The translations under genes and the position numbers were made by a program. Of a stretch of DNA of 5,534 nt, positions 1 through 3,973 are shown piece after piece (the stretch's first letter is position 1; each line of letters opens with the position of its first letter). Source of the DNA: an uncultured Ruminococcus sp. GTDB taxonomy: Bacteria; Bacillota; Clostridia; Oscillospirales; Acutalibacteraceae. Location of the stretch: positions 1 to 5,534 of the forward strand of contig CALZCU010000087.1 in assembly GCA_945632055.1 (NCBI GenBank), written 5' to 3'. The notes under the pieces were generated by a model. It did no database searches. It was given only the letters and a program-made list of their open reading frames with translations, and was not told where the DNA came from.

Positions 1-485
1 GCAAGCTCGTAGACAGAACGCTCTATGTTTCAATATGGGGTGCAAAGGACTCTTCGTATGATGAAATTAAAACGCACAATGAGCTGACAAGCAAGGGCGG
101 TTCAAGCTATTCCGTAAAGGCTTGGAGAGTATATTATAAGGACGGCAAGGAGGTTGACCGCCAGTCGCTCGGCTCATCTTCATATGACAGCGACCACGGC
201 TATGTGTTCATTGAGGCTGATAACGACAGCAACGCAAAGAATACGAATGTTGACAACCGCCCGGCTGCATCGAAGTTAGAGAGCAGTGAGCCTGAAAGCA
301 GTAAGCCTGAGAGTAGCAAGCCTGAGAGCAGTAAGCCTTCAAGCAGCTCATCAGAGCCTAAGCCTACTGAAAAGCCTACAGAAAAACCAACAGAAAAGCC
401 TACAGAAAAGCCGACGGATAAGCCAACGGAAAAGCCGACTGATCCTCCGTCAACAGATTCTCCGACAGATAATACTGAAGGATAA
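1..485 (+). CDS. C-terminal part of a probable VanW-family surface protein with Lys/Pro/Thr/Glu-rich tail (5' end outside window)
   Basis: The reading frame is open from base 3, before any start codon, so the gene begins upstream and about 160 C-terminal residues are visible. The first 75 or so form a beta-rich segment: a LYVSIWG strand, then SYSVKAWRVYYKDGKEVDRQ, then a Ser/Tyr-rich end. This resembles the end of clostridial VanW proteins, where an x-I-x-G strand precedes a 'YKV.TYRVVY.NGKEVSR..LST.TY' segment. VanW proteins are secreted or membrane-anchored and of uncertain biochemical role, so no reaction is assigned. The remainder is a low-complexity tail: four ESS(K/E)P pentapeptides, a Ser run, then seven KPT(E/D) tetrapeptides, ending DNTEG. 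Such tails usually span or extend from the cell wall. There is no LPxTG sorting motif and no hydrophobic C-terminal anchor, so any membrane anchor would have to be N-terminal. The gene ends at TAA 483-485, followed by a hairpin. A different beta-sandwich surface domain is the main alternative. Confidence 0.6.
   Translation, partial: KLVDRTLYVSIWGAKDSSYDEIKTHNELTSKGGSSYSVKAWRVYYKDGKEVDRQSLGSSSYDSDHGYVFIEADNDSNAKNTNVDNRPAASKLESSEPESSKPESSKPESSKPSSSSSEPKPTEKPTEKPTEKPTEKPTDKPTEKPTDPPSTDSPTDNTEG
279..338 (+). repeat. 15-bp in-frame tandem repeat, 4 units, encoding ESS(E/K)P
   Basis: Four consecutive 15-bp units encode ESSEP, ESSKP, ESSKP and ESSKP. Units differ mainly at third codon positions (AGC/AGT for Ser, GAG/GAA for Glu). 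The tract keeps the frame and lies in the tail of the VanW-like protein. Confidence 0.9.
360..443 (+). repeat. 12-bp in-frame tandem repeat, 7 units, encoding KPT(E/D)
   Basis: Seven consecutive 12-bp units of the form AAG-CCN-ACN-GAA/GAT encode KPTE or KPTD. The units differ at synonymous third positions. It is a typical wall-spanning low-complexity tract and could change in unit number by slippage or recombination. Confidence 0.9.
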
Positions 486-515
486 ATCAGAGATTTTCAA
501 AAATAAATAATAATA

Positions 516-557
516 AAAAACTCCCTTTTGCAGATAATAGTGCAGAAGGGAGTTTTT
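516..557 (+). terminator. 17-bp stem-loop with T5 at its 3' edge; terminator-like, overlaps the spoVAD ribosome binding site
   Basis: The left arm 516-532 pairs with the right arm 541-557 around an 8-nt loop (533-540). All 17 positions pair, with one G-T wobble (528/545). The outermost five pairs are A-T, so the right arm ends in TTTTT, the shape of an intrinsic terminator for the upstream VanW-like gene. The right arm also contains AAGGGAG (546-552), the only plausible Shine-Dalgarno for spoVAD, whose ATG begins at 560. The hairpin may therefore terminate transcription, hide the ribosome site in read-through mRNA, or both. Confidence 0.85.
546..552 (+). promoter_or_regulatory. Shine-Dalgarno of spoVAD, sequestered in the hairpin stem
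   Basis: AAGGGAG sits 7 nt before the ATG at 560, ideal spacing. Every base pairs with the left arm of the preceding hairpin (521-527). No other purine-rich site lies near the start. The next in-frame ATG (602) has GAGGA only 1 nt upstream and would remove the conserved N-terminus. Confidence 0.75.
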
Positions 558-559
558 AT

Positions 560-1570
560 ATGATAAGAAGAATCGGCACATATACAATCGGCTTTGAGGA
601 AATGCCTTCAATTGCAGGCTTTGCTTCCGTTGCAGGAAAGCTTGAGTCGCAGGGGCCTCTCGGAAAAGCCTTTGACAAAATAATATATGACAGCTACAAC
701 GGGCAGGATACCTATGAGAAGGCGGAAAGCCGTTTTCAGGCTGAGGCTGTTACAAGGGCGCTTACAAAGGCAAGGATTAAGGCGGAGGAGGTCGGCTATA
801 TCTTTGCAGGCGACCTGCTCAATCAGTGCATCGGCTCAAGCTACGGACTGATTGACTTTGACATTCCCTACCTCGGTCAGTACGGAGCCTGTTCAACAAT
901 GGCACAGGGCTTGATTATGGCGTCCGTTTTTGTTGAAAGCGGAGCCGCCGATGCGGCAATGTGCGTAACCTCGTCGCATTTCTGCTCAGCCGAAAGGCAG
1001 TACCGTTTTCCGCTCGAATACGGAAGCGTGCGTACTCCGACTGCTCAGTGGACGGTTACGGGTGCAGGAAGCTGTGTGCTGAAAAATACAAAAAAAGGTC
1101 CGTGCATAGCCAGAGCAACGGTCGGCAGAATTGTTGACCTCGGCGTGAAGGACGCAAACAATATGGGAGCGGCAATGGCTCCTGCGGCGGCTCAGACTCT
1201 TAAGGACTATTTTACCGATACAGGCACTTCTCCCTGTGACTATGACCTCATTCTGACGGGAGATCTGGGTGAGGTGGGGAGCAAGTCGCTCTACGATTTA
1301 CTGCTGCTTGAGGACATCGACATCAGAAACAGGCACAACGACTGCGGTCTGATGATTTACGACAGAAACAAGCAGGATGTTCACGCAGGCGGCTCAGGCT
1401 GCGGCTGTGCGGCTTCGGTTTTCTGCTCGAAAATTCTGAGCGATTTGAGCAGCGGAGTTTACAATAATATTCTGTTTATGGCAACAGGTGCGCTTATGAG
1501 TCCCACCTCTTGTGGTCAAGGTGAAAATATTCCGTCTATTGCACATCTTATTAATGTAAAAAACAGATAA
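560..1570 (+). CDS. spoVAD: Stage V sporulation protein AD (SpoVAD)
   Basis: SpoVAD is a peripheral component of the SpoVA machinery at the spore inner membrane. It binds dipicolinic acid (DPA) and is needed to load Ca-DPA into the forespore and release it at germination. It has a thiolase/ketoacyl-synthase-like fold. The 336 residues match the family length (Bacillus subtilis about 338). Visible family signatures are GPLGKAFD (32-39), AGDLLNQ (83-89), YGACST with the Cys of the ancestral thiolase site (108-113, Cys111), SSH plus SAERQYRFPLEYG (138-155), DLGVKDANNMGAAMAPAAA (193-211), LTGDL (232-236), HNDCGLMIY (259-267), GGSGCGC (277-283), ATGALMSPTS (308-317) and IPSIAH (324-329). The gene looks intact. 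SpoVAC and SpoVAE, usually its operon neighbours, are absent on both sides. In Bacillus spoVA is transcribed by sigma-G. No confident sigma-G promoter is visible, and none could fit between the hairpin and the start, so transcription must cross the hairpin. Confidence 0.96.
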   Translation: MIRRIGTYTIGFEEMPSIAGFASVAGKLESQGPLGKAFDKIIYDSYNGQDTYEKAESRFQAEAVTRALTKARIKAEEVGYIFAGDLLNQCIGSSYGLIDFDIPYLGQYGACSTMAQGLIMASVFVESGAADAAMCVTSSHFCSAERQYRFPLEYGSVRTPTAQWTVTGAGSCVLKNTKKGPCIARATVGRIVDLGVKDANNMGAAMAPAAAQTLKDYFTDTGTSPCDYDLILTGDLGEVGSKSLYDLLLLEDIDIRNRHNDCGLMIYDRNKQDVHAGGSGCGCAASVFCSKILSDLSSGVYNNILFMATGALMSPTSCGQGENIPSIAHLINVKNR

Positions 1571-1589
1571 ATTTTAAAAAGTATCTGTT
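1562..1589 (+). repeat. 8-bp inverted repeat over the spoVAD stop codon
   Basis: AACAGATA (1562-1569) is the exact reverse complement of TATCTGTT (1582-1589), with a 12-nt AT-rich loop between them. The left arm includes part of the spoVAD stop. No T-run follows on the plus strand, whereas the minus strand reads a T6 after the stem. It may be a weak 3' structure of the spoVAD mRNA or a weak terminator for antisense transcripts, and the AT-rich stem makes either role uncertain. Confidence 0.4.
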
Positions 1590-1614
1590 CAAAACGAAAT
1601 TCTTGTGCTATAAT
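1586..1614 (+). promoter_or_regulatory. Extended -10 housekeeping promoter upstream of the PAP2 gene
   Basis: TGCTATAAT (1606-1614) is a perfect extended -10 element (TGn plus TATAAT). The -35 at 17-bp spacing (1586-1591, TGTTCA) matches only about 3 of 6 consensus positions, which extended -10 promoters tolerate. Transcription would start near 1620, leaving about 150 nt of leader before the PAP2 ATG. This makes the PAP2 gene independent of spoVAD. Confidence 0.65.
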
Positions 1615-1757
1615 ATAATCGCAACTGTAAAAGGCTTGTTTATTTTTCTTATTCAGAAAATTGTTTAAAAGCAGACGGGCATAACAGGCTTCGTATTATC
1701 GGCTGGTTTGTTTGATTTGCAGACGGATACAGACTGTCTTTTGCGGTAAGTATTATT

Positions 1758-1762
1758 GGGAG
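1758..1762 (+). promoter_or_regulatory. Shine-Dalgarno that sets the PAP2 start at 1771
   Basis: GGGAG lies 8 nt before ATG 1771. The in-frame TTG at 1756 overlaps this site and has no comparable purine-rich sequence upstream, so the ATG is preferred. Confidence 0.7.
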
Positions 1763-1770
1763 TTGTGTTT

Positions 1771-2304
1771 ATGTTTGGCAGAATCCAAAGAATTGATAAT
1801 AAAGTTCTTGAACGCATGGGCAAAATTCATAAGCCGGCGCTCAATAAGCTTATGGTTGCCGTATCCCGTGCAGGCAATGTCGGATTTGTCTGGTGGGCAA
1901 TCTGCGCTGTATTTTTGCTTCGTGAGGAATGGCGGCTGACAGGCTATAATATAATAATTGCCCTCACGCTTTCGCATATTATGGGCGAGGTAATAATAAA
2001 GCATCTCGTCAAGCGTGTTCGTCCCTGCCACAGACTGAGCGAAGATGAACAGCTTATAAACAGACCGAGATTTTACTCTTTCCCCTCAGGACACACAACC
2101 GCCTCGTTTGCCGTTGTGGGAGTTGTTCTTCTGCGGTGCAGAATGATTACCTTCCTGCCGATTTTAATTCTGGCGGCATTAATCGGATTTTCCAGAATTT
2201 ACCTGAGAGTGCATTACCTCACAGATGTCGTAGTGGGCGTGCTTCTCGGCTTCGTCTGCGGAGTCTGCACAGTGCTTGTGTTCAATGCAGTTGTGCCCGT
2301 ATAA
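1771..2304 (+). CDS. PAP2-family membrane phosphatase (lipid phosphate/undecaprenyl-pyrophosphate phosphatase type)
   Basis: This is a 177-residue integral membrane protein with all three PAP2 phosphatase motifs. KHLVKRVRP (77-85) fits K-x6-RP, PSGH (105-108) is motif 2, and SR-x5-H-x3-D spans 141-152 (S141, R142, H148, D152). In this family the motif-2 His is the general acid, the motif-3 His is the nucleophile that forms a phospho-enzyme, and the Lys/Arg residues hold the phosphate. Hydrophobic segments lie near 34-50, 57-76, 111-122, 127-145 and 151-172, suggesting about five or six membrane passes with the active site at the outer face. Small bacterial members dephosphorylate undecaprenyl pyrophosphate or other lipid phosphates such as phosphatidylglycerol phosphate; the sequence alone does not decide the substrate. 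ATG 1771 is chosen for its GGGAG at 8 nt; a TTG at 1756 would add five residues. The gene has its own promoter and terminator, so a link with the flanking sporulation genes is only positional. Confidence 0.95.
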   Translation: MFGRIQRIDNKVLERMGKIHKPALNKLMVAVSRAGNVGFVWWAICAVFLLREEWRLTGYNIIIALTLSHIMGEVIIKHLVKRVRPCHRLSEDEQLINRPRFYSFPSGHTTASFAVVGVVLLRCRMITFLPILILAALIGFSRIYLRVHYLTDVVVGVLLGFVCGVCTVLVFNAVVPV

Positions 2305-2319
2305 TTCAAAATAGCTTCA

Positions 2320-2347
2320 CCCCTCCGTACGGAGGGGGTTTTGTTTT
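2320..2347 (+). terminator. Rho-independent terminator after the PAP2 gene
   Basis: CCCCTCC (2320-2326) pairs perfectly with GGAGGGG (2331-2337) around a GTAC loop. A G and then TTTTGTTTT follow. The G/C-rich 7-bp stem plus T-tract, 16 nt after the PAP2 stop codon, is a textbook intrinsic terminator and separates PAP2 transcription from sigG. Confidence 0.93.
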
Positions 2348-2366
2348 GCCCGAGCCGCTCAGCTTA

Positions 2367-2395
2367 GTATAATTTTCAGCTTTCCGTCAATACTT
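2367..2395 (+). promoter_or_regulatory. Candidate sigma-F-type promoter of sigG
   Basis: GTATA (2367-2371) fits the forespore -35 consensus GyrTA. After 14 bp, GTCAATACTT (2386-2395) fits the sigma-F -10 consensus GGnnAnAnTw at all fixed positions but one. Transcription would begin near 2402, leaving room for the Shine-Dalgarno at 2414. In Bacillus sigG is transcribed by sigma-F and then by its own product. A competing reading is a housekeeping promoter with TTGCCC (2346-2351), 16 bp and TATAAT (2368-2373), whose -10 overlaps the same bases. Confidence 0.35.
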
Positions 2396-2413
2396 AACAT
2401 AACACTATACTTT

Positions 2414-2418
2414 GGGGG
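2414..2418 (+). promoter_or_regulatory. Shine-Dalgarno fixing the GTG start of sigG
   Basis: GGGGG at 2414-2418 lies 7 nt before GTG 2426. The nearer ATG at 2421 is in another frame that stops after 12 codons, so GTG is the start; it also gives the conserved KVEICGV N-terminus at the expected position. Confidence 0.75.
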
Positions 2419-2425
2419 TTATGTT

Positions 2426-3208
2426 GTGCAGTACGGAAAAGTTGAAATATGCGGAGTAAACACCTCACAGCTCAAGCTGTTAAAGGAAAGTGAAAAAAGA
2501 GAGCTTCTGTCAATCATTAAAAACGGTACAGAAGAAGAGCGAAAAAAGGCGAGAGAAAAGATGATTAACGGCAATCTGCGCCTTGTTTTGTCTGTTATTC
2601 AGCGTTTTACAAACAGAGGAGAAAACCCCGACGACCTTTTTCAGGTCGGTGTAATAGGACTGATTAAGGCTATTGATAACTTCGACCCAAGCCTTGATGT
2701 GCGTTTCAGCACCTACGGAGTGCCGATGATAATCGGAGAAATTCGCAGATACCTGCGGGACAACAATTCCGTAAGAGTTTCCCGTTCAATGAGAGATACC
2801 GCCTACAAGGCAATGCAAATTAAGGAGGAGCTTACAAATAAGAACGACAGAGAGCCGACAGTCGAGGAGATTGCAAAAATAATGGGTGTTCCGAAGGAAA
2901 CCGTTGTGCTTGCCCTTGAAGCAATCGTTGAGCCTGTTTCGCTTTACGAGCCTGTTTTCTCGGATGGAAACGATACAATTTATGTTATGGATCAGATAGG
3001 CGACAAGAGCGACGACTCAACCTGGCTTGAGGAAATTGCGGTTAAAGAGGCAATAAAAAGCCTCTCCGACAGGGAGAAGCGTATTCTGTCAATGCGTTTT
3101 TTCAAAGGAAAAACGCAGATGGAGGTCGCAAACGAAATAGGCATTTCGCAGGCACAGGTCAGCAGAATCGAAAAGGGTGCGCTTGAAACAATCAAGAAGA
3201 ATATTTAG
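2426..3208 (+). CDS. sigG: RNA polymerase sporulation sigma factor SigG (late forespore)
   Basis: Sigma-G directs core RNA polymerase to late forespore genes such as spoVA and the small acid-soluble protein genes. The 260 residues equal the Bacillus length. The N-terminal KVEICGV(N/D)TS (5-14) is diagnostic for SigG over SigF, SigB and SigE. Region 2 covers about 47-120: NGNLRLVLSVIQRF (48-61), DDLFQVGVIGLIKAIDNFD (69-87), then VRFSTY and IIGEIRRYLRDN (-10 recognition and melting) up to VRVSRS. Region 3 spans about 121-190, including EPTVEEIAKIMGV. Region 4 begins LSDREKRIL (213-221), with its helix-turn-helix at about 228-250 (TQMEVANEIGISQAQVSRIEK) reading the -35 element. Asn48 corresponds to the Bacillus Asn45 known to matter for inhibition by the anti-sigma factor Gin/CsfB. 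Translation starts at GTG. The usual upstream neighbours spoIIGA and sigE are not present; a PAP2 gene is there instead. No terminator is visible before the next promoter, so some read-through is possible. Confidence 0.97.
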   Translation: MQYGKVEICGVNTSQLKLLKESEKRELLSIIKNGTEEERKKAREKMINGNLRLVLSVIQRFTNRGENPDDLFQVGVIGLIKAIDNFDPSLDVRFSTYGVPMIIGEIRRYLRDNNSVRVSRSMRDTAYKAMQIKEELTNKNDREPTVEEIAKIMGVPKETVVLALEAIVEPVSLYEPVFSDGNDTIYVMDQIGDKSDDSTWLEEIAVKEAIKSLSDREKRILSMRFFKGKTQMEVANEIGISQAQVSRIEKGALETIKKNI

Positions 3209-3228
3209 GAAACAGCATCATAAAACAG

Positions 3229-3257
3229 TTGATAATCTGCCCGCAATGGATTATAAT
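3229..3257 (+). promoter_or_regulatory. Near-consensus housekeeping promoter of the DUF4258/zinc-finger cassette
   Basis: TTGATA (3229-3234, 5 of 6) and TATAAT (3252-3257, 6 of 6) are separated by an ideal 17 bp. The start would be near 3264. It is the best vegetative promoter in the window and begins about 20 bp after the sigG stop, so the cassette should be expressed during growth. An inverted pair, ATAATC (3232-3237) and GATTAT (3249-3254), overlaps both promoter elements. Confidence 0.85.
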
Positions 3258-3276
3258 GTATTAAAGAGATTAATTT

Positions 3277-3306
3277 ATGGCAACATCGCACAATAAGCGT
3301 GAATAA
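3277..3306 (+). CDS. Possible 9-codon leader ORF before the DUF4258 gene
   Basis: ATG 3277 opens a frame encoding MATSHNKRE and ends at TAA 3304-3306, inside the transcript expected from the promoter at 3229-3257. AAGAG (3264-3268) lies 8 nt before the ATG. Its stop is 22 nt before the DUF4258 start, so terminating ribosomes could affect initiation there. It may instead be the stub of an older gene or chance, because a frame this short has no statistical weight. Confidence 0.25.
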   Translation: MATSHNKRE

Positions 3307-3313
3307 TTTATTG
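3291..3313 (+). repeat. 6-bp inverted repeat just before the DUF4258 ribosome binding site
   Basis: CAATAA (3291-3296) and TTATTG (3308-3313) are perfect reverse complements separated by 11 bp. They end 1 nt before the weak Shine-Dalgarno AGGG (3315-3318). The pair could be an operator half-site pair or a weak mRNA hairpin, but AT-rich 6-mers also arise by chance. Confidence 0.3.
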
Positions 3314-3328
3314 CAGGGTTGATAGTTT

Positions 3329-3637
3329 ATGAACATAAATGATTTTCGCCTTCTTTGCACAGATGAATCAATCCAAATGACTGAGCATGCTCATAGGCGA
3401 TGCAGAGAACGCAATATCAAACTTGATGAGATTAAGCAGTGTATATCATATGGTGAAATTATTGAGGAGTATCCTGAGGATTATCCGTTTCCATCAGCAC
3501 TGATAATGGAATGTACTGTTGGAAAGCCTCTGCATGTTGTAGCAGGAATATGCGATAATTACATCTGGATAATAACGGCTTATCGCCCTGATTCAGTCAA
3601 ATGGGAAAATGATTTTAAGACACGAAAGGAGCAGTAG
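3329..3637 (+). CDS. DUF4258 domain protein, probable toxin-like partner
   Basis: The 102 residues fit the DUF4258 family (Pfam PF14076) end to end. Key parts are EHAHRRCRERNI (19-30), YGEIIEEYPEDYPFPSA (41-57), KPLHVVAGI (66-74), WIITAYRPD (80-88) and KWENDFKTRK (91-100). The family is small, soluble and often encoded beside a YgiT-type zinc-finger protein, as here. It is generally viewed as a RelE/MqsR-like toxin module, meaning a possible mRNA interferase, but activity cannot be read from the sequence. His20, His22, Arg23, Arg26, Arg28, His69 and Tyr85 are the sort of residues an RNase site would use; this is inference. The start ATG has only a weak AGGG 10 nt upstream, whereas the downstream gene has a strong site. 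This would favour excess of the second protein, as expected of an antitoxin. The stop is 2 nt before the next ATG, so translation is probably coupled. Confidence 0.85.
   Translation: MNINDFRLLCTDESIQMTEHAHRRCRERNIKLDEIKQCISYGEIIEEYPEDYPFPSALIMECTVGKPLHVVAGICDNYIWIITAYRPDSVKWENDFKTRKEQ
3625..3631 (+). promoter_or_regulatory. Strong Shine-Dalgarno of the zinc-finger gene inside the DUF4258 coding end
   Basis: AAAGGAG lies 8 nt before ATG 3640, within the last codons of DUF4258. It is much stronger than the DUF4258 site, implying higher translation of the second gene. Confidence 0.8.
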
Positions 3638-3639
3638 AT

Positions 3640-3870
3640 ATGACTTGTTTTTATTGTAAAGGCAATATGAAAGAAAGCACGACCACATATATGGAAGATT
3701 TGGGAAGCTGTATTGTTATAATTAAAAATGTTCCCTGCACAAAATGCAGTCAATGCGGTGAGGTTTCATATAACGGCACTGTTATCCGACAAATTGAGAA
3801 AATCATTGAACAGCTGAAAAATTCTCTGACAGAGGTTGCCATTGTAAATTTCAGTACGAATGTTGCTTAA
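3640..3870 (+). CDS. Short YgiT-type zinc-finger protein, probable antitoxin-like partner
   Basis: This 76-residue protein has two CxxC knuckles, Cys3-Cys6 and Cys36-Cys39, that should bind one zinc. CSQCGEVSYN (36-45) is typical of the YgiT finger, the N-terminal toxin-binding domain of MqsA. It ends LTEVAIVNFSTNVA, close to the usual ending of this short clostridial subfamily, so it appears complete and not truncated. Residues 47-61 form an amphipathic helix (VIRQIEKIIEQLKNS). Unlike MqsA it has no helix-turn-helix domain, so it is not expected to repress its own promoter alone. It would neutralise DUF4258 by direct binding, if the pair is a toxin-antitoxin system. It follows DUF4258 after 2 nt, in the toxin-first order also seen in mqsRA. 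A non-toxic role for the pair is not excluded. Confidence 0.85.
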   Translation: MTCFYCKGNMKESTTTYMEDLGSCIVIIKNVPCTKCSQCGEVSYNGTVIRQIEKIIEQLKNSLTEVAIVNFSTNVA

Positions 3871-3881
3871 GGAAACGCTTA

Positions 3882-3910
3882 TTGAACAAGTCCTTGTGTG
3901 TCGATATACT
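3882..3910 (+). promoter_or_regulatory. Candidate promoter firing into the hairpin and repeats upstream of proS
   Basis: TTGAAC (3882-3887, 4 of 6) and TATACT (3905-3910, 5 of 6) are separated by 17 bp. A start near 3917 would place the 12-bp hairpin (from 3925) at the very 5' end of the RNA. It may be a second, distal proS promoter or that of a small RNA. AT-rich DNA often contains such matches. Confidence 0.4.
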
Positions 3911-3924
3911 ATACGATAATAGAA

Positions 3925-3955
3925 AGCCGTCTGTTGTACGCACCAACGGACGGCT
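3925..3955 (+). other. 12-bp stem-loop of unknown role
   Basis: AGCCGTCTGTTG (3925-3936) pairs with CAACGGACGGCT (3944-3955) with a single G-T wobble and a 7-nt loop (3937-3943). No T-tract follows on the plus strand (GTAATACTATAAAAT), so it is not a standard terminator for the zinc-finger gene. On the minus strand TTTCTATTAT follows the stem, a poor T-tract. Outside it, GATATACTATA (3903-3913) and TATAAAATATC (3963-3973) match as inverted arms at 9 of 11 positions, ending exactly where the tandem repeats begin. Confidence 0.75.
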
Positions 3956-3973
3956 GTAATACTATAAAATATC

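Noticed and set aside
286..510. 74-codon frame overlapping the surface-protein tail
   Set aside because: It is a frame-shifted reading of the KPTE/ESSKP repeats, giving a Leu/Lys/Ser-rich repeat product. It is a shadow.
440..515. Sigma-G promoter for spoVAD in the region before the hairpin
   Set aside because: GGATAA (480-485) loosely resembles a -35, but CAAAAAT at 498 lacks the conserved T-A placement of the CATnmTA -10 element. The match is too poor to annotate.
1753..2031. 92-codon minus-strand frame over the PAP2 gene
   Set aside because: It overlaps the PAP2 coding region, which has all three catalytic motifs. The antisense product shows no recognisable domain.
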